From contig JALWJI010000032.1 of the NCBI GenBank assembly GCA_027081695.1, positions 1 to 6,460 of the forward strand: a DNA stretch of 6,460 nt. Reading direction: 5' to 3'. This DNA comes from Acidilobaceae archaeon. GTDB lineage: Archaea > Thermoproteota > Thermoprotei_A > Sulfolobales > Acidilobaceae. Of this stretch, positions 1 to 5,531 are shown in pieces (the stretch's first letter is position 1; every line of letters begins with the position of its first letter). Both the position numbers and the translations under genes were made by a program. The notes below the pieces were generated by a model. That model did not search any database. It saw only the letters and a program-made list of their open reading frames with translations, and was not told the origin of the DNA.

Positions 1-540
1 CCTCTCGTACCGTGCTTGGAGGGCCTTGCTGACCATAGCACGGATCTTTCCTTGCGTCGTCCAAGTTTTTATTAGCGATGAGAAATCAATGTACTGTTTT
101 CTCACGGCTTCTGCTACTAGATCATATATCTCGCCTGTACGTGATACTAGGAGGTCCGCGAGCCTATCGGGGGGAGTTATTTCTGGGTCGAGTTTGTTGA
201 ACTTTTCGAATTCTAGGACGAGGTTTACCTCGTCTTCAGTAAACATTTGTATTATTTGGCGGGCTACAGGACTCTCCAGATTCTTTTCTTTCAACGCTGC
301 TGCGATTTTGAGCAGGGCTCCGTTAATAATACTTGAGATCTCGTCGAATTCTTCTTTGCTAAGGGTTCGAAAACATTGTCTACGGAACTGTATCATTATA
401 TCCATGACTCGTTTTGCATCGTCTAAAAGGATGAAGTCAGGCATGCTCTCTAGGCTTATGAGGTCCTCGCTTTCAAATATCCTCCGTGCATCGCTTACTA
501 GCCCTTCGACACATTCATGATATGTACTCCTAGTCTCCAA
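1..540 (-). CDS. Hypothetical helical protein, 3'-truncated by window edge
   Basis: I do not recognise this protein. The minus strand is open for 180 codons from a TTG at 540-538 to base 1 with no stop, so the C-terminus lies outside the window. The codon before the TTG is an in-frame TAG (543-541), so TTG is the most upstream start possible; GGTG eight bases before it is a good archaeal Shine-Dalgarno sequence. The first Met codon is residue 33. The product looks like real protein: charged, mostly helical, with heptad-like stretches such as residues 59-85 (TLSKEEFDEISS then ALLKIAAALKEK) and an acidic segment at about 100-120. It has no signal peptide, membrane segment or cysteine cluster. 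The plus strand is also open over 26-520, but that translation is Ser/Arg-rich and not protein-like, so it is a shadow. A helical replication or chromatin factor such as a GINS-type subunit crossed my mind, but no motif proves it. Confidence 0.72.
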   Translation of the reverse strand, partial: METRSTYHECVEGLVSDARRIFESEDLISLESMPDFILLDDAKRVMDIMIQFRRQCFRTLSKEEFDEISSIINGALLKIAAALKEKNLESPVARQIIQMFTEDEVNLVLEFEKFNKLDPEITPPDRLADLLVSRTGEIYDLVAEAVRKQYIDFSSLIKTWTTQGKIRAMVSKALQARYER

Positions 541-657
541 CTAGGTGCACCCGCCCAGCTCGAATTCATAGACAGGGATAGTTCCTCCTCTACGAGGCCC
601 AGACACCCTAGTAGCTATGGGCCTACGGGTCTGAGGTTTTCTGGTTCTAAGTCTCAT
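541..657 (-). CDS. Small arginine-rich ORF, 38 aa, upstream of the partial gene
   Basis: ATG at 657-655, stop TAG at 543-541; an in-frame TGA three codons upstream of the ATG fixes this as the longest form. The peptide has a very basic N-terminal half (MRLRTRKPQTRRPIATR), a glycine/arginine turn (GPRRGGT) and a short hydrophobic-acidic tail (IPVYEFELGGCT). It ends exactly where the next ORF starts, the tight spacing usual in archaeal operons, and its final codons carry that gene's GGTG Shine-Dalgarno sequence. The composition would suit a small RNA- or DNA-binding protein, but I do not recognise the family. A caution is that the best TATA-like box lies only about 16 bases before the ATG (centre near 673), which would put transcription start inside this ORF. 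It may therefore be a leader rather than a gene. Confidence 0.42.
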   Translation of the reverse strand: MRLRTRKPQTRRPIATRVSGPRRGGTIPVYEFELGGCT

Positions 658-707
658 CGCTAGTCACGGTATTATACTGTGGTTTTGAATCCAGGACTCA
701 AAGCCCA

Positions 708-717
708 CGTTAAAGAC
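708..717 (-). promoter_or_regulatory. Candidate TATA box for the minus-strand gene pair
   Basis: Read on the minus strand, GTCTTTAACG gives a TATA-like core centred near 712. A start about 26 bases downstream would fall near 686 and leave a leader of roughly 28 bases before the small ORF. A second, better-looking box (GTATAATA, minus strand, 670-677) would start transcription near 647, inside the small ORF. Which one is used cannot be decided here. Confidence 0.3.
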
Positions 718-732
718 CCGATTCCTGCCAAG

Positions 733-742
733 TATGTTTAAA
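733..742 (+). promoter_or_regulatory. Candidate TATA box of the K+ channel gene
   Basis: TATGTTTAAA lies 18-27 bases upstream of the ATG at 760. With the usual archaeal spacing of about 26 bases from box centre to transcription start, the transcript would begin at or next to the ATG. This predicts a leaderless mRNA and agrees with the lack of a Shine-Dalgarno sequence before 760. The TTTAAA core is palindromic, so it could also be read on the other strand. Confidence 0.45.
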
Positions 743-759
743 CCGAGACAGCGCCTGCG

Positions 760-1743
760 ATGAATCTAACACACATATGGAGGCGAAGAATATTGGCAAA
801 GCTTTCTCTTGTTAAGAAAATAAGAGAGATTCTAAATAAGATAGCAGGCAGAAGCAGGCCTATGCAGAATGTAGCTCGTGAAAAGGTTATGGAATCATGG
901 GAATTTAGCAGAAAAATGGCTGAGGAACTACGACGTGAATTACTCGGAGATACCGTCTTCCAGGAAACAGTAATGGTTAGCCTAATAGTTTTGAGCGTAG
1001 TCATTCTCATCGCAGACTATACGTTTCCCGCTGAAAGTATTCAAGCAGAGAGCATTTACAGAGTGGATCTCCTCATATGTATAGTACTCGGCCTTGAATT
1101 CTCATATCGTTTAATGATGTCCCCCGATAAGAGGGTATTCCTAGATAAATACTGGTATGAATTACTAGCCCTAACGCCTGCTTATCTGACCGCTATGGTA
1201 AATATTCCATTGCTTGCAGCATTTTTGAGACTACTCAGGTTAGTCAGAGTTTATAGGGTGTACAAGGTACTGGGAAGGAGGAATATTTATCTCCATATGG
1301 TTGTTGATATAATAAGAGAGGCCAGAATCCTACAGCTCCTTATAGTGTTTCTTGTCGGCCTCTCCTTCACGAGCGTACTAGCATTCATTGCTGAGGCCCG
1401 TAATCCAGAGGCCCAGATTAAGACTCTTGGCGACGCTTTCTGGTGGAGCCTGGCAACAGTCACTACAGTAGGTTACGGGGACATCGTCCCAGTTACATCA
1501 CTTGGAAAAATAATTGGGGTAGTTCTAATGCTCTTCGGAATTGCGATACTTGGAGGCTTTATCAGTTTGACTAGTACCAGTATAATGCGAGTTTTATCAA
1601 GGTATCAGTATATAATGAGAGAGACGGCTATTCAGACTAATTATATGAAGTTAAGATATCTAGTTTCTAGGATTACGGAACTAGACGATGAAGAGTACAA
1701 TGAATTATTACGCTTGATTAATGATCTTAGAGAAGATAGATAA
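760..1743 (+). CDS. Voltage-gated potassium channel, KvAP-like
   Basis: Tetrameric six-segment K+ channel of the cytoplasmic membrane. Visible parts in order: a basic, probably cytoplasmic helix (1-65); S1 about 69-88; S2 about 98-118 with acidic D103 and E113; S3 about 130-147 (YELLALTPAYL, matching the E-ALVPA pattern of Aeropyrum KvAP); S4 about 153-174 with R157, R160, R163, R166 and K169 at every third position, then R173/R174; S5 about 188-211; a pore helix (AFWWSLATVT); selectivity filter TVGYGD at 236-241; and S6 about 249-275. The last 30 residues (VSRITELDDEEYNELLRLI) match the C-terminal helix of KvAP in pattern. The full S4 ladder predicts true voltage gating, unlike two-segment channels. 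The channel may set membrane potential; its partner regulators are unknown. At 327 aa it is somewhat longer than KvAP (about 295), mainly through the N-terminal extension. A shorter form could start at the ATG of residue 35. The gene is convergent with the sulfotransferase, 38 bases apart. Confidence 0.93.
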   Translation: MNLTHIWRRRILAKLSLVKKIREILNKIAGRSRPMQNVAREKVMESWEFSRKMAEELRRELLGDTVFQETVMVSLIVLSVVILIADYTFPAESIQAESIYRVDLLICIVLGLEFSYRLMMSPDKRVFLDKYWYELLALTPAYLTAMVNIPLLAAFLRLLRLVRVYRVYKVLGRRNIYLHMVVDIIREARILQLLIVFLVGLSFTSVLAFIAEARNPEAQIKTLGDAFWWSLATVTTVGYGDIVPVTSLGKIIGVVLMLFGIAILGGFISLTSTSIMRVLSRYQYIMRETAIQTNYMKLRYLVSRITELDDEEYNELLRLINDLREDR

Positions 1744-1781
1744 CTTTATCCTGCTACTTTCTAGACTGCTTTTAGAATATA

Positions 1782-2669
1782 CTACTTGTTCCATTCTATA
1801 AGATCCTTTCCCAGGTGTTTGGCTAAACGCTTGTTGTATTCTGAGTAATATTTTAGAAGACGGGCTCTAGTTGTCGGCTTCATTTCTGGATAGCCTTCTT
1901 TCATATTTATCCGTTTTAAGAGGTAGCGAATCGCAGAACCCGGCGGCTTATTGATTCCCACTAATTGTGCTATTTTTATTCCAACCTTATTTAGAAAATA
2001 AGACCTAGGAGATTTTCCTTTATTCACTGGTGCTTTAAGAGCACCACTTTTCTTGTAGTATTCTAGGATGTTCTGGCCTGATTCGACTTCGAGAAACTCC
2101 AGCACTCTTCTTAGATTTGTTTCTGGGTCCCTAACAAGTTCTTCTAGTATTATTACCAGCATTTGATCCTTTGAGAAGTATTTCTCGAACCTTTCTAGTT
2201 GTTCTATGTATTTTCCTCTGTCTAAATATGAATAATGTATCTTGTGCCAAGTATCTATGCTAATTCTTTCTTTTTCTAGCTCCAAGGCCTGTTCGAATGG
2301 TAGATATTCTACTACCCATTTTGTAACAGCATGCCAATAATGGGAGTATGCTCTATCAACTGGATTACGCAGGATAAAAATCAATTTCATGTCCGGGAAC
2401 ATGCTATGTATCCTTTCTGGTATTTCTTCAAGGTACATATAGCTTGGAGTCTTTTCTCCTATTGCTTTATAATTATTGTACTTTGCTTCAGCGAAGAATT
2501 TTAAGTACCAGTCTAGGCCTTTTTTATAGTTAATATCGAAGAAGTGGATTTCCTTGATTTTGCTTCTTGGTGTATATATTTGTGGATGCATGTCGACTAG
2601 TTTATAGAGCCATGTCGTTCCCCCTTTCATTGTGCCACATATCAGAAAATTTGGTTTTACCTGGCTCAT
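1782..2669 (-). CDS. PAPS-dependent sulfotransferase (Sulfotransfer_1 / NDST-like)
   Basis: Transfers a sulfuryl group from PAPS to an acceptor, probably a glycan or other hydroxylated metabolite. The 5'-phosphosulfate loop is GTMKGGTTWLYKL at 12-24, with K15 the expected catalytic lysine and T18/T19 binding phosphate. KEIHFFD (39-45) matches the KE-HFFD motif of heparan-sulfate-type enzymes, where the Glu acts as base. The 3'-phosphate site is LRNPVDRAYSHYWH at 100-113, with R101 and S109. RGKYIEQLERF (151-161) is the family motif that follows. NKGKSPR (216-222) resembles the C-terminal PAPS-binding loop, and the end (LLKYYSEYN, then LAKHLGKDLIEW) is typical. All key residues are present and the length (295 aa) is normal, so the enzyme looks intact. 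There is no signal peptide, so it is probably cytosolic. The start is supported by GGGGA six bases upstream (2676-2680) and a TATA box further out. No acceptor-modifying or PAPS-synthesis gene lies nearby, so the substrate is unknown. The gene is locally AT-rich (16 of 60 bases G+C at 2521-2580), which hints at acquisition. Confidence 0.9.
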   Translation of the reverse strand: MSQVKPNFLICGTMKGGTTWLYKLVDMHPQIYTPRSKIKEIHFFDINYKKGLDWYLKFFAEAKYNNYKAIGEKTPSYMYLEEIPERIHSMFPDMKLIFILRNPVDRAYSHYWHAVTKWVVEYLPFEQALELEKERISIDTWHKIHYSYLDRGKYIEQLERFEKYFSKDQMLVIILEELVRDPETNLRRVLEFLEVESGQNILEYYKKSGALKAPVNKGKSPRSYFLNKVGIKIAQLVGINKPPGSAIRYLLKRINMKEGYPEMKPTTRARLLKYYSEYNKRLAKHLGKDLIEWNK

Positions 2670-2697
2670 TCTAAGTCCCCGTATATTGCTATTGTCA

Positions 2698-2712
2698 TAA
2701 TATTAATAATTA
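2698..2712 (-). promoter_or_regulatory. TATA box region of the sulfotransferase gene
   Basis: The minus strand reads TAATTATTAATATTA, an AT-only run about 29-43 bases upstream of the ATG at 2669. Transcription would start roughly 10 bases before the start codon, leaving just enough leader for the GGGGA ribosome binding sequence at 2676-2680. Confidence 0.5.
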
Positions 2713-2873
2713 CGGTGTGATATTAAACGGTAAACTTTTAGCAAGAATGTTCTTGTTTAAACATGTATATATGGTACAGAATAAAGGATACATGGAAAAA
2801 ATATATGATGAATGAAAAGTGGGAAACCTGTGAACTTTCCGATAGTGTCCTTTAAGGGGACCTACATAGATAA
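2713..2873. other. AT-rich intergenic stretch without a supported gene
   Basis: TGTTTAAAC at 2754-2762 could be a TATA box facing right and may be the old promoter of the decayed DUF169 gene that follows. The plus strand opens at the ATG at 2763 for 30 codons, ending at the TAA at 2853-2855, with an unconvincing, tryptophan- and lysine-rich translation. Nothing else is supported here. Confidence 0.35.
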
Positions 2874-3536
2874 TTAATTATAGAGATCTACGGAAATATT
2901 CTGAGACTAAGAACCTTTCCGGTCGTTATCAAGTTTCTCGGCAAAAATCCCCGATAATACCTCTTTACCGAATCCAGACCGTTCAGGGATTTTAGAAAGA
3001 GAATGACTTTGCCAAGCAATAGCACGCTACTATAGATGGTCCATGCTACTCGGCATAGAGGATCTCACTTGTCCATGAGTCAAAGTGGTTCTAGGCCTAG
3101 CAGAGCACCCAGAACGTTTTCTTGACGATAGTATTTGAGTAGGACTATATGCTCCTGATAAGGAAAGAGGTGCTCGACTAGATTAAGCTGTATATCCAAA
3201 GGCATGCCGAGTTACAGGGGGAGTCTCCGTGTTCCCATCAACCGAGGAAGTGGCGGAACCCGATGTAATACTTGTATATCTAACTCCCGGACAGCTATCC
3301 AAACTTGCGACTGCAATTGCCTATACCACCCGAGAACAATTAAAGATTGAGAGTGTAGGAAAAGCGAGTAGTTGTGGTGGTGTTGTGAAGGCACGTCTCA
3401 CGCATAGGTTAGTGGGAATACTTCCAGGTCTAGGCGATCACACTATTGCTTGGAGAATGAACGATGAAATGCCGTAGCCGTACCTGTAGAGTTATTCTCT
3501 CGAATAATTGAGTCGTTAGAAGAACAACAGAACTAA
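2874..3536 (+). pseudogene. Decayed DUF169-family gene
   Basis: Stitching reading frames together restores one protein of about 220 residues with the pattern of DUF169 (PF02596), an archaeal and bacterial family of unknown function. Frame A (2874-3005) gives LRLRTFPVVIKFL, the family's N-terminal 'PV-vkf' segment. Frame B (3007-3471) gives TLCQAIARYYRW once T is placed at the junction, then GIEDLTCP, KVVLGLAEHPERFL, EPDVILVYLTPGQL and LPGLGDHTIAWRMNDE. Frame A resumes at 3471 with AVAVPVELFSRIIESLEEQ. Lesions are stops TAA 2955, TGA 3076, TGA 3136 and TAA 3184, a frameshift near 3003-3007 and another near 3470. The TAA at 3534 may be the original stop or a further lesion: the frame stays open to a TGA at 3648 with protein-like sequence (YLPKPFLF, then ILIIGAYYDH). 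An open segment at 3229-3477 looks like an 82-codon gene with a GTG start but is only the middle of this remnant. The family call is by memory of motifs, so the pseudogene status is surer than the family. Confidence 0.78.
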
Positions 3537-3633
3537 GGGGTAACAACCTATCTTCCAAAACCATTCCTCTTCAATAAGCTCAACTTCAAAAACATCTTAA
3601 TCATAGGAGCCTACTATGATCACAAGGATAAAT

Positions 3634-3648
3634 ACATGAATTACATGT
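3634..3648. repeat. Short inverted repeat ACATG-AATTA-CATGT
   Basis: Five-base arms around a five-base AT loop, at the end of the possible 3' tail of the DUF169 remnant. It is too short for a stable hairpin by itself at high temperature. It may be chance or an operator-like site. Confidence 0.3.
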
Positions 3649-3650
3649 GA

Positions 3651-3670
3651 TGCTTATCTTTGCTTATATT
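3651..3670. repeat. Tandem decamer TGCTTATCTT / TGCTTATATT
   Basis: Two adjacent ten-base copies differ at one position (C versus A). They lie about 40 bases upstream of the TATA box of the acyl-CoA dehydrogenase gene, where archaeal activators often bind. Two copies are weak evidence for a regulator site. Confidence 0.35.
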
Positions 3671-3710
3671 ATCCCACAATCTTTGCACTATATCACGTTT
3701 TTGTATTTGT

Positions 3711-3719
3711 TTTAATAAT
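3711..3719 (+). promoter_or_regulatory. TATA box of the acyl-CoA dehydrogenase gene
   Basis: TTTAATAAT is centred about 39 bases before the GTG at 3754. The expected transcription start is near 3741, leaving a leader of about 13 bases that would just include the ribosome binding site. The gene therefore appears to have its own promoter. Confidence 0.5.
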
Positions 3720-3742
3720 CCAGTCATGTGGTCTGATTATAT

Positions 3743-3747
3743 GGTGA
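3743..3747 (+). promoter_or_regulatory. Ribosome binding site deciding the GTG start at 3754
   Basis: GGTGA lies six bases before the GTG at 3754 and matches the archaeal 16S 3' end. It supports GTG rather than the in-frame ATG at 3784. The TGA within it (3745-3747) is also the last in-frame stop upstream, so no earlier start is possible. Confidence 0.65.
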
Positions 3748-3753
3748 TTTCTA

Positions 3754-5394
3754 GTGCCGCTGGCTGGACCAGAAAAATTATCAATGATCTCCGATTTGAA
3801 CCATTTCTCTATTGACAAGCCACTACAAGATGCTCTAAAATACTATATGGGAAAAGTCGCCAGCCTCGAACCTCTAGGAGAATACATTGGTAAGGTTGTA
3901 TACGAACTTGCTTATCACGTCGACCGCCGTGGCAGACCAGAGCTCATAATGTGGGATCTCCGCGGTGATCGTGCCGATATTGTATGGCTTGACCCAATGG
4001 AGAGACGCGTTGTAGAAGATCTAATGCTTGTATATGGGTTGAACAAGGCCCCGTTCAGCGACGGTAGCTGGCACGAACACTATGCTGGAATAAATCTTGT
4101 AGGGGATCCCGGTCTGGCTTGTATATTCACGATAACAATCCAGACCGCGTATGCATTATGGAAGTATGCTCCGGAGGAGATCCGCGGCTATTATAAGAAT
4201 CTGGCCGGATTAGAGAGGCCGTTGATGCTTGGTGCTACTTGGTTCACCGAGATACAGGGTGGGAGTGATCTAGGAGCCAATACTACAGTAGCTGAGTATA
4301 GGAATGGAAAATGGTGGCTCACCGGGTACAAGTATTTTGCAAGTGGTGCAGGACTCGCGGATATAGCGCTTGTAACAGCTAGGATCCCTGGATCTAGGCC
4401 TGGCGCGAAGGGATTGTCATTATTCGCGGTTCCCCGCCTTAGAGCGGATGGATCCCTGAACTACTATGTGAGGAGACTCAAGGATAAGAGTGGTACCGTA
4501 GCTGTACCAACGGGCGAGGTGGAGCTAGTAAACTCCGAGGCTTACCTTGTGGGAGACCCTGATAAGGGGATCTATTACACACTTGAAGACCTTATGGTGT
4601 CAAGGCTCTCTAACAGTGCTGGCGCCGTTGGGATAAGCAGGAAGGCATATCTTGAGGCATACCATTACGCGCTACACCGTAAGGCATTTGGAAAACGTAT
4701 AATAGAACACCGCCTAGTACAACGGGACCTGCTCGAGATGGAGATCCTTACATTGGAATCTCTAGTGATAACCCATAAGGCAGTCGACCTCTTCGAGAAA
4801 TCCATCGATCAGCGTCCTCCATATAGTCAAGACTATCACTATGCAAGGCTCGTAACCCATATAGCGAAGAACCTTACAGCAATGAACGCCGCCCGTGTAA
4901 CAATGCTAGCAATGGAGCTCTTCGGAGGACTGGGCTTTTTGTCAGAGTACATGATTGAGAGATGGCACCGGGAAGCACTCATAACACCAATATGGGAGGG
5001 CACAAGCAACATACAAGCACTAGATATGCTTGAAGCTATACATCGGAAGAGGGCTCACGAGCCACTTCTAAGAGAGGCCACAGAGCTAGCCAAAGAATCA
5101 TACAGTAAAGAAACTGCACAGTCCGCGCTGAACCACATAGAGGAAACCCTGTCAAGAATGGCGGGCATGACGCCCGAGCAAGTAGAGTTCAACGCAAAAT
5201 ACCTGTTAGAAGACCTCGGCCACGCATACACCATACTAGTACTAGAGAACATGGCAGAGAAACTAAGAAAACCAATATACCATCACGTGGCAAGCCTAAT
5301 ACAGAAGAGCCTCCTCGCCAGGAAACCATTGCCAGATCCCGGCACGACAGTGCTCGAGGAGATAATAACAATGCAGGGAGCCCTCCCACTCTAA
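3754..5394 (+). CDS. Acyl-CoA dehydrogenase, AidB-type
   Basis: FAD-dependent flavoprotein of the acyl-CoA dehydrogenase family, expected to make a 2,3-trans-enoyl-CoA from an acyl-CoA and pass electrons to an ETF-like carrier. Length (546 aa) and motifs fit the AidB branch (E. coli AidB about 541) rather than classic 380-residue enzymes. Visible: N-terminal helical domain to about 155; WFTEIQGGSDLGAN at 163-176, the FAD/substrate loop; the beta domain with GLSLFAVPR (220-228) and RLKDKSGT then VPTGEVEL (241-258), typical of AidB-like proteins; RLSNSAGAVGISRKA (284-298) and HRKAFGK (308-314); and MELFGGLGFLSEYMIERWHREA (387-408). IWEGTSNIQ (413-421) holds E415 at the position of the catalytic glutamate of medium-chain enzymes. 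A further C-terminal helical extension of about 110 residues follows. E. coli AidB is linked to alkylation response and DNA binding, but archaeal members in fatty or branched-chain acid oxidation are as likely. No ETF, thiolase or CoA ligase gene is near. The GTG start is fixed by GGTGA at 3743-3747. Confidence 0.92.
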   Translation: MPLAGPEKLSMISDLNHFSIDKPLQDALKYYMGKVASLEPLGEYIGKVVYELAYHVDRRGRPELIMWDLRGDRADIVWLDPMERRVVEDLMLVYGLNKAPFSDGSWHEHYAGINLVGDPGLACIFTITIQTAYALWKYAPEEIRGYYKNLAGLERPLMLGATWFTEIQGGSDLGANTTVAEYRNGKWWLTGYKYFASGAGLADIALVTARIPGSRPGAKGLSLFAVPRLRADGSLNYYVRRLKDKSGTVAVPTGEVELVNSEAYLVGDPDKGIYYTLEDLMVSRLSNSAGAVGISRKAYLEAYHYALHRKAFGKRIIEHRLVQRDLLEMEILTLESLVITHKAVDLFEKSIDQRPPYSQDYHYARLVTHIAKNLTAMNAARVTMLAMELFGGLGFLSEYMIERWHREALITPIWEGTSNIQALDMLEAIHRKRAHEPLLREATELAKESYSKETAQSALNHIEETLSRMAGMTPEQVEFNAKYLLEDLGHAYTILVLENMAEKLRKPIYHHVASLIQKSLLARKPLPDPGTTVLEEIITMQGALPL

Positions 5395-5531
5395 ACTCAT
5401 CCAATATTCTTTTCGTTATAGGCTTCGTACAGGCCTTCGCCTCGTATTTCATAAACCCCTATGAACAACAGGCATCAATAGCCAAAGCCAAGCCAACCAC
5501 TAAACAGTGAAACGAGAGAGGATAGGATACG
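5395..5531. other. Intergenic spacer between acyl-CoA dehydrogenase and tmcA
   Basis: No gene is supported. The T-rich run TTCTTTTCGTT just after the stop (5406-5416) is a weak candidate for an archaeal terminator. TTTCATAAA (5448-5456) is a weak TATA-like candidate for tmcA, but it would give a leader of about 50 bases. An opposite-strand opening over 5189-5452 is a shadow of the dehydrogenase 3' end. Confidence 0.3.

Noticed and set aside
26..520. 164-codon plus-strand open frame at the left edge
   Set aside because: Its translation is rich in Ser and Arg with no domain-like pattern, while the opposite strand over the same bases reads as a normal charged helical protein with an archaeal start signal.
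738..1010. 90-codon minus-strand ORF over the channel start
   Set aside because: Antisense to the channel's N-terminus and S1; the plus strand is clearly the coding one.
2763..2855. 30-codon ORF starting at ATG 2763
   Set aside because: No ribosome binding site, odd composition and no family resemblance; it may be a chance opening or the badly decayed 5' end of the pseudogene.
2803..2860. Possible C/D box guide RNA starting at ATGATGA
   Set aside because: A box-C-like sequence is present at 2804-2810, but no CTGA box D lies within the usual 50-60 bases and there is no C'/D' pair.
3212..3394. 60-codon minus-strand ORF with a His-rich N-terminus
   Set aside because: It lies antisense to the DUF169 remnant and has no start signal or recognisable pattern; it is a shadow.
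3229..3477. 82-codon GTG-started ORF as an intact small gene
   Set aside because: Protein-like sequence continues in frame upstream through stops and downstream in another frame, so it is the middle of a decayed DUF169-like gene.
3646..3734. Second possible C/D box RNA upstream of the dehydrogenase
   Set aside because: GTGATGC and CTGA are present but almost 90 bases apart, too far for an archaeal C/D guide, and the interval holds the promoter.
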